Part shown: positions 1 to 13,519 of the stretch, piece after piece
Position numbering within the stretch: position 1 is the first letter of the stretch
How the letters are laid out: the number at the start of each line of letters is the position of its first letter
Assembly (NCBI GenBank): GCA_013397795.1
Contig: VZTJ01005902.1
Span: 1,809,116-1,873,115 of the forward strand
Source: Orthonyx spaldingii
Taxonomy: Eukaryota; Chordata; Aves; Passeriformes; Orthonychidae
Length of the DNA: 64,000 nt
Direction of reading: 5' to 3'
The notes under the pieces: generated by a model
Told to the model about the DNA's origin: nothing
Database searches by the model: none
Seen by the model: the letters and a program-made list of their open reading frames with translations, nothing else
Program-made: the position numbers and the translations under genes

Positions 1-3000
1 TTTAAATATGATTCTTAAGTACTGTATGGATTGACTGGTTGCTCACCGATTGCACAGCTTCTGACCCCAGGGCTTCCTGAACCATAAGAAGAGATGGCTA
101 CACTTCAAATGATAATAAAAATGCTAACAATAATCAGAACAATAATAAATTACTGGTACTCGGTGCAGAGATTATTTATTGGAATTTTAAGACTCATCTT
201 ATTTTATAGCTGAGAAAAAGCAATGGTTAATTTATAGCCCATTTGTACTTTCCCTTCTCAAGCCCATAACCAACTGAACAACTTCACTGTGGCTCTAGGG
301 AAATTTTGCCACTGCTTTATTGGAAACAGAATTGGTGACCTAGAACCTGTTCCTCTCTGGCATGACTCTGACTGCATCCATTTGAAATCAGAGGCGTGGA
401 TACTGGTGTAAAACTGCAGCAACACCCTGGTGGAGCAGATCTTTACTCTGCCACATCCATGCAAATTGTGCAGACCTCAGAGAACTGAATATTCAGACTT
501 TGTATTTATGCTCAGAGAGGGGAAAACACACCCATAGTTCATTCGCATAATAAATGTGATGGGAAAATAATTCTGTGGGGACAAACATTGTTTGGTTTGT
601 CATGAGACCTACTTGACAGTTACTGCTTTGTCCCTTTTGTGCCATTGCAATGCAGTGGTATGATTGTGCCATAAATCTGAAAGACTGTTCTGCAAAGTTC
701 GTATCTGTGCTTGCTACCTTTAATATTAATAGGAGAATATCTTTAAAGTGAGTAAATTGAGAAAGTGGCTGAAACTATAGTTTATAAAAGAAGATTAGTG
801 GGTTTAATATGCACTGGAGAGTAAAAGAAAAATCTTATTACTGTATGGAGAAATTACCTCATAAAGAAGCTAATACAGCAGGCTGGGGAGTAATTTTTAA
901 CAAGGTTTTTATGATGCACAAGTGTAGGCAAGTTAATGAACTTATCTTTCTAGTTATTTTCAGATTGTAACAATGCATTTCTTTTCAGTTCCTGTGCTTT
1001 AAAAAGTAAAACACATTTAATCACTTACAATAAAACTAACTCATTAGTTTGATAAATCAAGTAAGATCCTATACTGCTCCTGTTGTGGCAGTACTGCTAA
1101 GAAACTAGATCAGGTGAAAACATTAAGTATGGAACAGGGTAAACGACCAGGTTTGTTCATTATTGGAATTAAAAGGTGTCACACTGACAGGGAACGTTCA
1201 TTTTTGGAAAGACCTGCTCTGGTCTCAGTAGCAGAACTTAGGAAATAAAAACTAAAATAGGGACTCAGGCCAAGATTTTGCTTTAACAATTCCACTCTTT
1301 GCAAAATAGCCATGTGGTCTTTGACATTCATAAAACAGACATCTGAAGAATGTCACATCCAACAGCAAAGAAACCACAGGGGGGAGTTGGTAAATACAGA
1401 ATGTCCATCTGTCAGCACCCCAGCATGGCATGCGTAGGTATTGTTTAGGAGGAGCATGTCCACATTTTTCTGCCCAAATGCAAAAGACAGACTGCTGAGT
1501 AAAACAGTTCAATCTTTATATTGATTAAAGAGATGTGCTTTCCTACCATACAACAATGATGTACTTGAAATTAATTCAGCAGCACTCTGAAGGAAAGACT
1601 GAAGATTGTCAGGCACTCACTGCAGGTTTTAATACAGATGTCCTAGAACAGAAATGCTGTGGACATACCACAACAATTTGACACTACAACAGGGCATTTC
1701 ATCGAGAGTTTATCAGAACCTCATCTAGACCACAATCATGTAAGCCACAGTCTTGTTGAATGTTAGTATAATTCACAGCTTCTTTCATGTCACGGGATGG
1801 GACAACCTTCTCAGAAACACACTGACGGGGAGAGGGGAGTGTGCTGGGAAGACGAGTTACTGCTGATTGACTCACCGACATAAACAGATGGGATGGCCGG
1901 GTTTCTCCTTTGCTGATGAGAACATGCTCCCACATGGATGGGGAAGAACCGTCTGCAAAGAGCGGCAGCAGGAAGATTCCTGCTATTACAATACTCTGTG
2001 TGATGAGCAAGTTGCATAGTGCTCAAGGGATTTGAGTGTCCCCACACCCTTGTTAAAGGTCACAGTCAGCAATCTTTACTGCGCTGAAACAATTAATCCA
2101 AAAAAGCTTATGGTTGGTGGAAAACTGGAGCTGTAATTACCACAGTGTATTCACCTTGGGGTGAAGAAGTATTAGTTTTCCCAAGTCACATTTTATGGTT
2201 TGTACACTGCCGATGAGCCAGTAAATACAGCTGAAATGACTAATTTGCTATCTAGGGTTCACTGGAGGGGTTTTTTTTGTCCAAAGTAAATAACCTGAAA
2301 TAGTTCTTCTGAGCTAAGGTGCATCTACATACTGTAACAAGCAGAGATCTGAATCTGGCTAGAGATATATAGAGAGGTCTATTCATCCATCTATAACCTT
2401 TGAAGGGCCTTTGAAAGAATGTCTGACAGTCATTTCCCTGCTTCCCCGCTTTACTGTAGACTCTGCTTCTCTTTTTTGAGGGGCTCAGGATAACACAATT
2501 TTTCCTGAGTTCTCCTTCAAATCATATTTCTCTACAGGTTACTTTTTCCTCAAGAAAAATTTCTATGAGAAGATGCTGGGAACTGCTAAAATTTGGTGTC
2601 TAAAAATATTTGCAGGATGGAGAATACTATTTCCATCTTTCTGATTCCAAGACTCGCATTCCTCTGCCCTTATCCAGCCTTAAACATTTTGAATCTAAGT
2701 ATTTAATCTTCAGAGCTGGCAATGGGTGTCTAATACAGATGACTCTGAGCTTAAATTAAAAGTCAGGTTGCTCTTGAATTCTGCCAAATTCAAGGCACCT
2801 CAGTCATTGCGTTTGGTGTGACCTTGACTCTGGTGTTTGGAGCTGACCTTTCCAGGTGGTTGACACCACAATTGCTGGATACGTTTAAAGTGTAGGCTTA
2901 TATCAAAATTATGTGATTTAATCTAATCACTTATTGAGAAAAAACTTAAAGCAGACTTGACTGGAAACTGAAATAAGCAGCTGAAGGAGAAGAATGGGAA

Positions 3001-5521
3001 GAGGACTGGTTTCTTGTTCGTTGGAGTTTTGACTGTTGATCATAACAACCCCTATTTCTCTCCCTCTCAGTGACCCTTTGAACTGCTCTTTAAAGGAAAA
3101 CTTTATATAAGGATGAGATCCCACCACTGCCTTTGTCTTCCTGTGATGCATTTGGGCCCTTTATTTCAGCTTGACAAAGACTGGTCTTCAAAACAGTTTC
3201 TGCTGAGTTAAAAGAGGAAATAAATTGAAAGTGATATTTTCCCCCCAAATTATAAAAAACTAAAACCAGACAATGTGGATGCTACGAGTCAGAAGCTGAT
3301 GATTAGCTAAAAACAGACTTAGAACTACACAGCCTTGATCTCAACCAGCTTCTACATGACTCCTTGTTCTTTGGGTTTGTTTCCAAATCTAAAGTATTGT
3401 AAAATAAACTTTCTAATTTTTCAAGACCAAATTACCTATATAGATGTATTATTTATTATATTTATTGTCATATATGTTTAATTTGCTATCTATAAATTAA
3501 AATGATTTTTACTGCAAAATGGAAATATCTGCAGTGAGAAGATAGCAGATATTGCTCATCTATGATTAGAGAAACACTCTCAGTCAGGTGATGAATGACA
3601 TGTTTGCAAAGCTAAAGCTTTACTGGAAGATTTTAGCTGTTTTCTGTACATGTCATTGGAAACCAGTAAAATAGCAACACTGAAGTGGCTGGATAGAAAA
3701 AGTATGTGAAGAGAATGGACCAATTTTTGCTCTCAGCAGCCTTATGTAAATATACTTACAGTGCAAATTAAGAAGTTCCTCTAGATTTATGTCACTCCGT
3801 CACTCCTTCCTCTTTAAATCAGAACTACTTTTGGAAAAGATGCAATAATTCTAGGACAGCATTTGCCCAGGAATATTTTGAAAGACAAAAACCTTGCTGT
3901 GCCGTTTTCCCCCACACTAACTATTAAAGCAATGTATCCTTCTTTAGACTGTACAAATTAATCAATCAACACACAACTGTGAGAAAACCTTTAATAGCCC
4001 AGTACCAAGACCAGCCATCCCTTCCAACAAAGAAAAGCTGCATAATAAGATCAAGTAAAAATGATGCTTGAACTATCATAGGAATATGTTTTTACTTTCA
4101 AGTTTAATGGATTGAACTTGGACAGAAATAATTGAAAACAAACCTATTTTTATTGGGTTTAGCTCAATATTTCTGCTCCAAAAAGAGTGGTGTGCAAATA
4201 ACTTCTCAATGGAATGAATATATTATCCAGATAAACAAGCATAACAACTTTGCCTTGCTTTTTTGAACCTGCAAAAAAAAAAGTTCAGTTTGAGAGGTGG
4301 GCAAAGCCTCTTTCAGTCATTATTTTGACCTGAACTTTGGCTGTCCATGCTCAGAAGCAGATACTGGTTTCTCAGGCTCAAATTTTCAAGTATCATGGGA
4401 AAAATAGCAAACATTTTCCACCAAAGTTTGCTTATGTTATGAGGAGTGACTGCATCTGCTGGGCTTGCCTCATTTTTGCATATGTTTTGCATGAACAGCT
4501 CGGCTTCACTGGCTGAAACCTTCTCAGGAAATGAAATTCAAAGAGCTGTGTTAAAAGCTGTCATCAAAAATGTCAGGTCTCAGTTTGCAGCAGGGGTGTA
4601 TTTGCTTGCCTGTGTTCCCAGCGCACATGCTGGGGCTGGGAGAAGTGGTTTGTTTATAAATGGGTGGTACGAGGGCTCACCTGGCACAAGGAGGGGACGA
4701 TGCCAGGCAGCTTCCCTGACCACTCAGCTCTGAATGATGTTTAGCCTGAAACATTGATGCCTGAGACATGGCAAACAAAACCAAAAAATGCTGTGATTTA
4801 ATATATTGTGTGCCCCCTCTAAACTTGCAGCCACTCCCACCTCAGTGATCCAAGGTTTCTGGTGTTGGAGGGGGTTACTAACAAGACTCTTCCGGGGAAC
4901 AGTTGGGGGCACCACTTGTAGTTACCAATTAGCCATCTGTCACTCTGACTGATCACTTTGCAATAATGATATAGTGGTGATCAATTTAGTGATATTTCTG
5001 GTAGGGGAACTTGCTTGGGCTTTACCTTGTAAGCCAAAGAGAAAACCAGCAGCACATCTTGGGAGAATGCCATGGAAATTTTGTTTTGTATTGCACAATG
5101 TCCTGCTGGAGTGCATTGTGTAGCAGGAAAAGCTGAGCTCACAGAGTCAGATGGCAAGCTCTAGATCTAATGTTATCAGGAATATGAATGCCAGAGGAAA
5201 GAATTTGTCGTGTCAACACAGTGCCCAGAACAAGGCTGTCAGAAACCAAATGTGGAGCAAGGATAAGAAAACTTTTAACTTTGAGTGCTATAAAAGAATG
5301 GACATAAGCCAGGGAATAAAAGTATGTACTCAGAAGAGAAGCACAGAGCAAACTTGAACTCAGCCATTGTTAAAATGTAAGAGAACCTTTGGTATAGAAT
5401 AAATCTAACGTCAGAGAGAAAGAAAAGTGCGAATTGCAGAAAGTCAGGAATGAAATTATAACGGACAGCTCTGAAATATCACTTAGGGGAAAGCAAAAGG
5501 GGACCTGCAAAGGACAGGTGG
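1..5521. other. Non-coding AT-rich sequence, no gene recognised
   Basis: I see no exon, RNA gene or recognisable transposon here. Open frames are at most about 100 codons and lie in conflicting frames on both strands. The stretch is unique-looking AT-rich DNA with a few short A or T runs. A slightly GC-richer patch lies around 4,610-4,740, where one short plus-strand frame is open, but its translation looks like no known protein. Confidence 0.7.
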
Positions 5522-5589
5522 CCATGAAAAAATAAAACCTTTTCATGGAAACTGTGCATCCATAGTAATGCAACATAAGGCAAGAACCA

Positions 5590-5880
5590 TATTGTTCGGA
5601 GCAGGAGTGAGCGTGGCACGGCCCAGCACACCCTCGCCCTTGGTGTCTGAGGCCTCCCAGGGTGGTGGTGCTTTAGCCAGCAGGCCCTGACAGATGCTGC
5701 GGGGGGATGGGGGAGCCGCTTTAGTGAAATCTGATTCTTTATCTTGTTCTCCAGCTTTTCCTGATAAAACCAGTTCAGATGCAAGGGACAGCTGAGTGCG
5801 CTTGCCCCTGCCAGTAGGACCATGGCCAGGGCTCATCTCACTGCGGGGCGACCATCTGCTGCCACTTAACAGCACAGGAA
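5590..5880. other. GC-rich island of unknown origin
   Basis: About 290 bases are clearly richer in G+C and CpG than the AT-rich surroundings. Two overlapping minus-strand frames of 114 and 120 codons stay open across it, as expected when GC-rich sequence lowers stop-codon frequency. On the minus strand a pyrimidine-rich run ends in CCCCGCAG (AG at 5698-5697), which looks like a splice acceptor. No matching donor or known protein domain was found. It may be a lncRNA exon, an old LTR fragment or simply a local GC patch. Confidence 0.35.
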
Positions 5881-5905
5881 ACCACCACTGAACAAAAGCA
5901 TCCAC

Positions 5906-8900
5906 TCACAGAGCATCCCACCTCCTGCAACAAAATGGAGGCATAAAGGCAATGCTACTTTATCACATACAATTTACAGTGAAGAGAGGACAGCAAATAT
6001 TGTAACTTTATCAGGGAGTTTTCCCCCTGGATGCCACTAACAGGTTCAAGGACATTATTCTGAGGCTTGATACAGCCCAGGCAGATGAAGGGTAGCAAAC
6101 AGCAATCACGGTGGTGGAAGGATGGAGGGAGGGAGTGTAGCCTCCCCCATCTGCAGAGAAACCCTTCTGCTGAGATTAGGTTCCATGTTGAAAGAGGCTA
6201 AGCCTGGTGCAGAAGTAGACAGGGCGATGCCTTTCAACAGCATCACTCCTCAACAGTGCAGAATTTCCTGGTGATCCTCGGCATGCCCTGCATGGTATTT
6301 TGGTGTTTCTGTCAGTCCATGTACATGTTCACATGCCATAATTTGTTGCCGCCTGGATAGGGGATAGTGAAAACATACTGTGAACATCACTCACCTAGAG
6401 ATTTGCCTGATTATATACCTACCATCCATGAATTTTCTTTCTGTAGACTTTTCTTGCTTTTTTTTTTTCACAAGGAAATTTAAAATCTTTATTTTGAATC
6501 AATGCCATGGGAAAAATGTCTTTTTTTAATAGCAGATTTGAAGTGAATAAAAAGGTATGACATTGGTTTATTAAAACCTCCCTACTTTAACATGAGTTTT
6601 CTTTTTAAAGGAAATGCTAAAAGTTTTGAACAGGTCAAAACCAATCTAGGATGTATGCCAGCAAAGAAATACATAGATATGAAGTTGCCAGTAATACAAA
6701 CATACCCATTTATTGCATTTTGACTTGACAATCAATCAGAGAGAAAAACAATGGCTTTATTATGGAAAAACACTAAAGTGTATAGAACTTCTAAGGAAGA
6801 GGGTAAAAGGATGCAGATGCACATCCTGAATGCAGAGGAACATTCGGTCACTCTTCCTACCTATAGTGATTGCTAACATCACGCTCATCAAGAAAAACAG
6901 ATCCTTCTCAGAGAACCTGAGACTTCTGGGAAGCAGACTGGTCTGCCAGGCGTGCAGGCAGTGTCCTTGCATAAGCCTTTCTAGAAATGAGTTCTTCTGA
7001 GTGGCAAAACTTAACCAGATGATCAGGGTGAGGAGAGGCTTTTCAGAAGCATCTTGTGTGTGTTCTGGACTGCCATTTAGCTCAGGTTTGGATTTATGAC
7101 TTTCTTCTGACACCATATTCTGTCTGACCTCTAAGATGATCCCAAGGCATGACGTGCTCTCAAATGTAGATGTTCCACTGGCTGTAAAGAACAGCTCTTT
7201 TGGGCAGGGGCCTGAAAGGATTGTGTAGAAAAGAGGACGCTTAAAGAGACTGGCTTACTTTTGGCTTTCTTGCAGAAAGGGCATAGTAGGAAGCCAAGGT
7301 CTTTGACTACCAGGTGTTTATTGTCTGTGAAGCCATTGAGTCACTTCTGTTTTTTGATTGTGACTTAATTTTATCAAAGAGTAAGGGTAGGAGCACCCCA
7401 TTCAAAAGAAGAAAAAAATGTTCTGGGATAACAATGCTGACAGTAAAACTCTAGGAGCATTAAAGATCTCAGCCTGGAGTTTATATTTAGCTTTTAATGT
7501 TATATTTAGCTGTTAGTTTTCAACTGTTGCTGAAGACTCTCCTCCCCACCCCATTCACCCCTTTGGAAGAGGATATGAGTTTGAAGTACAAGCTGTGCAT
7601 TTGCCATTCAGACCATGGTGGGAACTCCACCTGCTCACAGCCTTGGTCTGTTAAAAGCTACTAATCCTCATAAAACCAACCTTTCTGCTTCCCCCCCACC
7701 CCCCAAGCTCTAATTTCCTGCATTCCTCACACTCAATTCTCGCCTTGTGTAGAAAGTCATCTTGCTCTCTTTTGAACATACTGATTCATAAACATATGTT
7801 CTAAGTTACCTCTCTTGTCTTTGGTAACGTATTCCACATGTTTACATGCCATTTTATGAAATAGTTTTCTTTAACCTTTTTATTTGCCTCAATTTCCTAA
7901 TGTTCAAAATATATTCTTTTCTTTCATGTTTTTTCTTCATAAATATATTGTACAGCTAAACAATGATGATTTTAATCAAAACCAAAACTACGGAAAGCCT
8001 AATCCTTCTTTGACACATGAGGCTAAATTCTGTTCTTAGCTACACTTGTGCAACACCAAAGCAGAAAAAGCTCTCCATTTTCACAGGATTTTAGTGTTGG
8101 CAAATCACCTTTATGGCTAAATCTTGACTTATTCAGGGGAAGCTGAGAGATATATTAAAAGCAATTTAGAAATTTATTGCTAAAATGGCAAATTTAAAAA
8201 TTATGTTCTGGTATAGTCCAGTGGGTATTGTGTCTGTGTACGCAAGTGTGCACGTGGATGTGAACATGTGTTGTTATATCTAAGTATAACCATGCAAGTT
8301 GAATATCTCAAACACAAAGTACCCTGCAGCCGAATTCTTGTCTTTTTTCATTAGTAAGTTATTCAACTTTAATAATAAATGCACTTGGAATTGCAATAGG
8401 CAGAAAAATGTACAATATAGAATTTCATAAAAGTTTCATTAAAAAATAAATAAAAAGCATCAGCAAATAACCCAAATGAAATAGATGCAGTTTTTAAAAT
8501 CCCTGCGCAGATATGCTGCAGAGGGAGGGAACATGCAAAGGGAAAACAGAAAAAGGCTACTCCATATCCCAATTACTAACAGGAAATGGTAGAATTCTAT
8601 GAATGTCATTGAAGGTAGCATCTGGTGTTTTTATTTTCTGGTAAAACAGGAGTTAAATTGATCTTGCAAAGAGAGACACTCTATAACTCCAAGGGCTAAC
8701 CACCTTTGACTTAGAAGATTCAAGGACCACCAAATGATTAAATAAAATTATTAAGGTTCAAATAGCCTGTTTTTCTTTACTTTGCTGAGGGTAGTAGTCC
8801 AGTGTCTTTACAGCCTACTGTCTGCATACTCCAGTAACAGGGACACTAATACTCTAAACTGATCCTATTGTCAAAAGCAACACTCAAGCAGATAAATTGC

Positions 8901-10389
8901 ACTGCAGTAATTGTGTATTAAACGTCAATTGAAGTAACTTACATGAATTTCTGCTAAGGAACACATAGGTTGCATCCAATGCTTCCATTTATCCAAATCC
9001 TATGTGAAACCAGTCTGAAATCCAATTAAATTAACATCTGATAAGAGAATGAAGTTACTACACGCATTAAAATCTGTCAGTGTGCAATAACTGCCTTACC
9101 AGTGAAATAAAATGCACTGAAAGGATAAACTTGTGGTAAACCAATTCATGGCATGTACAGAACATGTTGTGGAACCCTCCCAAATGAATAGGTGACAAAG
9201 GAATAAACATGAAAGAAATACACTGATTGTACACTAAGGCTGTGCATTTCAGAGAGATTCACCATATTATCTTCCTTATTCATGTGGATAACAGGCTTAC
9301 TTATGTCTTCAAAAATAATTCTATCACACTGCAACAATTCTAAGCATAGTGATAAATAGGAAGTATGAAAATGCTAATGTATAAGAGCTAGTGGAGTTTT
9401 GAAGGATCAGAACTGAGTCAAATTTTTAGATGAGACATGGAAAAACCTCACTGAAGAAACAAATGAACACAGTAATACATGTATTGCATATTTATAGTTC
9501 AATGATTTGACTCTGAGATTTACGAAAATCTATTTCAGAGGTTTTATTCCTGTTTTACAGATTTTATGGTTTTGGCATCCCTTGCAACTTATGAGCAACA
9601 ATATCTAACAGATTTCTATTTTGCAGGTTTTTTTTTCTTTTTTTACACTTTAATGCACCTTAAATTTAAAAGTGAAAGCTGAAACTTCAGCTGGAACAAC
9701 CTGTGCTTTGTCAGTCAAGTGCAATGTATGAAGAAAATAGTACTATAAGTTTTTATTTTTGAAAGGGACAATGTTTTTCTTAAAACTAAGATAAAAAGGA
9801 TCAACTGACTAATAGTCTCAATTTCTGGGTAACAAAAAAACAGCCTGTGCAAAAATTGTCTGCAGACATATCTGTATAGCCACTCCCCCTTCTGGCACCC
9901 TCCAGATCATACCTCTAATGCCTCACTCTTCCATGATGAACATGAAATCCACGGGACTCCACAAGATTTAAGGGCTGGATCTCCTGGTCATGACTGTGTG
10001 GAGCTGGACTGGATGGACAAAGACCTCATCAGCACACTCTCAGCCTTCACTCTTTATGCTTTGGTGTCATCAAATGTATGAAACAGTGAGATTCATGGTC
10101 AGGTATTTTGAATTTAGATTGCAGAAAACCGTCATTCAATATTTGTAGGCTCCCTGCCTTATCTAAAAGCTACACTCAGTACTCGCATTATATTCTGGAT
10201 TTTGTGGCATCCATGAACCAGAAAATGCTGTATCTCATGGTATGTTTTTATGGCCCCCATACTGCATTCCAGCTGGAGCTCTGAGAGATGCCCTCCTCAA
10301 CAAACCATGCGTGAGGAACTGCACTGTAAAAACAAGGAATGTCAGGTGGAGTGCCATGAGATTCTCCTGCAGTCTGGAAACATCAGAGC
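5906..10389. other. Non-coding AT-rich sequence, no gene recognised
   Basis: No exon or RNA gene is visible. Minor features are a C-rich run at about 7,690-7,706 and a direct repeat of TTATATTTAGCT at 7481-7492 and 7500-7511. A minus-strand frame of 118 codons at 6760-7116 has no recognisable domain and is judged random. The last few hundred bases may hold further diverged CR1 upstream of the part that can be aligned by eye. Confidence 0.65.
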
Positions 10390-10770
10390 AGGCAAATATT
10401 CCTGGAGGTATGAGTAGATCACAGGATGACTATGAGCCACAAATATGACACAGGTCATTGCTTTCTTGTGTGTCACGGAAGGTATTTCCATAGAAAAAGC
10501 AAGCATTGTGCAAAACCCTGGGGAGACCTCACCTATGTACTTTTGTCATTGCACAGGTTTAAGAAGGATAAATTCCATTTGGACGAGGGCAAACAAAGAC
10601 TAAGCAGTTGATTAGGGACTTGGAGGGCCTATAAAAGAAGATGACTAGAAGGACTAAAGGAAGGCTGAGAGAGCAACCATCATTTTCAAGAAAGATAGCA
10701 AGGATGAACACTAAAGGAGGAAAAGAGCTGTTGAATTGCAAGGAAAAGGATGGCCAAGAACACAAACCAA
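10390..10770 (+). mobile_element. Old CR1 LINE fragment (ORF2 3' part), plus orientation
   Basis: The wording follows the end of the reverse-transcriptase frame of CR1 elements in order: GGTAGATCACAGG-like text, then ATGAGCCACAA, then GGGGAGACCTCACC, then TTTAAGAAGGATAAATT, and then AGGAAGGCTGAGAGAGC. Spacing is close to a CR1 copy, but stops and indels break the frame, so it is inactive. Divergence is high, which points to an old subfamily. The right edge is blurred because an A-rich stretch at 10,690-10,770 still resembles older CR1 text. It could belong to a related L3-type LINE. RepeatMasker would settle the subfamily. Confidence 0.65.
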
Positions 10771-11399
10771 TTCCATGTTTTTTTCCAAGAGGAAGACCTC
10801 ACCATCAACAGTGTAACAGCAAATGTCACTTGGTGCATTGGTAAGAAATGGTGAGGACATCTTGCCTGCTCTTTATATCTCTGCAAAGTTCACATAGAGA
10901 GAAGCAAACCCATTCTTGCACCTGTAGCATCCCCACAACCTAATGAATATCTATGGTATAAATTGGGTGGTAATTGTGGTATATATATATTTATATATAA
11001 ACCTTATATGCCCAGCCTGAACAGAGGGATGAATTTACAAGGATGCCCAGCAGCTGTGTCCACTGCCTGGCCACAAAGGGCCTAGCCTGGAAGCTGCCTG
11101 AGGCTCTTGGAAATGAGAAGAACCACCAACACCTGGAAATGTCTGAGGCTATGAGGCATTTTCAGCTTGATGGCAGTGGCAAGACCAAGGGAATGTGAGG
11201 ATCACTGCAGAGCTTGCCCTGCCCATACTATGTGGAGTCAGGAGAATCAGCCATAAGAAACAGGACACACAGACATTGCCAGGGGCTCTGGTGCTTTGGA
11301 ACACCCACTGGTGTCCTGTCAGGCATGTGGAGAACCTCCCTGTCAACTTCAACAGCTTAGGAAGCTGTAGAGAGCAAAGTCACCTCTCAGCCTCCCCTA
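10771..11399. other. Interval between two CR1 pieces, unidentified
   Basis: This holds a short AT dinucleotide tract (10,980-11,000) and a moderately GC-rich stretch (11,040-11,400) that I cannot assign. Overlapping frames of 67-80 codons lie on both strands with no recognisable domain. Its position between opposite-facing CR1 fragments suggests that it may include further diverged transposon sequence. Confidence 0.4.
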
Positions 11400-11545
11400 A
11401 ACTAGCCCAGACCAGTGGTCTCAGCCACTCCCTCTAGGACCTGCCTTCAAGCCCCTTCACCAGCTTTGGTGCCTTTTTCTAGACCTTAATATCCTTTGGA
11501 AATTGTGGGGCCCACTTTACAAGATTGCATTCCTGTACTGTGTAT
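11400..11545 (-). mobile_element. Old CR1 LINE fragment, minus orientation
   Basis: Read on the plus strand, the text CCCCTTCACCAGCTTTGGTGCC, followed by a TTTTTCTAGACC stretch, then ATATCCTTTGG, then GGGGCCCACTTTACAAG, is the reverse complement of the conserved CR1 region ahead of the 3' UTR. It corresponds roughly to the same ORF2 region as the fragment at 10.4-10.7 kb, but in opposite orientation, so the two are separate insertions or an inverted pair. It has no intact reading frame. Confidence 0.7.
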
Positions 11546-13519
11546 CCCCTGCTAGTATGGAATTAGCAGCAATTAGTACAGCTACAGCATATTATTTCAG
11601 GGTGTGCTAATCAGCATGCATTTGTCTTGTGGAGTCCTTTGCAAAGAGGAAAACGGTCTTAAAATATACTGGCTACCATTTTGTTTGCAAGTGTAACTCA
11701 AAACATAGACTTCAGCTTATAAACTCTTTTGAAATCCTTGCTCTTTAAAATCTCTCCCACTTTAGGACTGAGAGAATTCTGAAGTTCTGAAAAATCATCA
11801 AAACCTGAAATTATCCTTATTCATATTCTCACAGTGTGCATTTTATAGCCTAGTCACACACACATAATAAACAATTTTTATTCTTGCCTGTGTTGATGAA
11901 AAAAAATATGCCCAATAATCTTTGTTTTAGTATTTCTGATTACTCCTTTAAATCACAAAGCCATCATTCAGTTCCTTCTGGCTAGCACTGGCTGCTGAAA
12001 AGAGGCACAAAACCAGAGAAAAGTGTGGTAACCGAGAGCTGCTCTGTGAAGGATTGGCAAGGCTGTATGGAAAGGCTTGCAAAGCATCTGCTCTCACACT
12101 ATGCTTGGCTTCAGTTAATATTCCCACTATTAATCCTTTAGCTTCATGAGAATAAAAAATAAATAACACTAAACAGAAAGCAAACAAACAAATAAGCTAA
12201 GGTTTCTGGGTTCCTTCCTCCTGTCTGATCAGATCAGAAAATCTGGCTTGATTTTTTTTATTCTAACAGCCTGTTCTGCACCCTCTCAGACCTAGTAAAT
12301 CTGTCATCAGTAGGGTTAGGTAAGAACCTGCTCCATCTCTTCGATGGAATTGAGAAGCTTTTTAAATGTGAAAGCTGCAGGACCTGAAGAGAGTAGAAAT
12401 TCTTCATGATGCTGACCAGGAAAAAAGGGAAAAGAAATGATTCAAGCTGAAAGACAGGAAAATGGTGACTCTTTTGAGGTGACATTGCTTTTAATTTTGA
12501 ACTTGATATAGTTACAGAAAGGCAAATCCTGGTTAATACCAGTGGCTGTGTTACTGGGATAGCTTTATTATTCAAACTTGTCGCCATATGACTTTGCTAT
12601 TGCTGGATGAAATCTGTCCAGTTTTGAGCTCATGGCCTGCTAAAGCTGCTGCTTTAGTGCAGAGGCAGAGCTGATCCAGGGTACAACAATGCTAGACTGA
12701 GCTCACCCAAAAAAGCAAGGACTTTGAGGGTCCCAAAGGAATCCTGGAGTCACTGCCTAGGCAGAATAATTCAAAATAAATGGCATGCCAAAAGGATGTC
12801 TATTTTAGCAGAAATCATCAGGGGCTTACATTGCTGTGTATGAAGTGAGACTTCCCAAGCAACTCAATGAGCTAGAAGGGTTTATTTATATTTGTTTATA
12901 TTTGATAGTTCAGGAATGACATTGACTAGTATTTAAATTGAACTGTTGCCAGTCCCACAGATAGACATGTCCTCATAGAGATGTTCACCATGACCTCAAT
13001 GCAAGATGACCTAAAAATTCAGGTTCATGCAGATGCAGAAATGTTTGGCTTTTAAATCAAGACCCTTTTCTTCACACAGAAAGTGTATGCGTCTTGGAAA
13101 CAAGCACAGCACGAGAGACTCGGATTGCTAAGTTATTCTCCCATTTCTCCCATCCTCTCCCATCCTGTGACTCAGCTCTTGAGCACTGACTTTCATCTTA
13201 GAGCTGAAACTTATGCTAAGCTCTACTCAGTCTGGCTGAGCTGAGGGGGGCAGATGTCAGGCAAGATGAGGGGGAACTGCCTCCATATCAGACTGGCACA
13301 GAAGTGCTTGTGCTCATGACCATTGTTGCCTCTCTCCACTCAGGTGCAGCTACAAATCCCTGGGCTGGTCAAAACCCATGGCTTTTCCTTGCAGGGGTAG
13401 ACATGAGGATGGGCTCCCTCTGCTCAGCATCTGCTTAAATTGTCGTGACTGTGGACTACAGTGTAGCCTGGGGAGACTGTCATTGGTACTGCTAAATCCA
13501 GTAAATGGGAGACCCTCCT
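11546..13519. other. Non-coding sequence, no gene recognised
   Basis: Nothing here could be assigned. A minus-strand frame of 109 codons (12,258-12,587) has no recognisable domain. A near-perfect 10-bp tandem pair (TTTATATTTG twice) lies at about 12,880-12,905. The last 150 bases may contain diverged upstream sequence of the integrase relic that follows, but no conserved residues can be read. Confidence 0.6.

Noticed and set aside
5522..5548. 9-bp perfect hairpin CCATGAAAA / TTTTCATGG with AATAAA in the loop
   Set aside because: A few 9-bp stems with loops of 3-20 bases are expected by chance in a window of this size, and AATAAA is common in AT-rich DNA.
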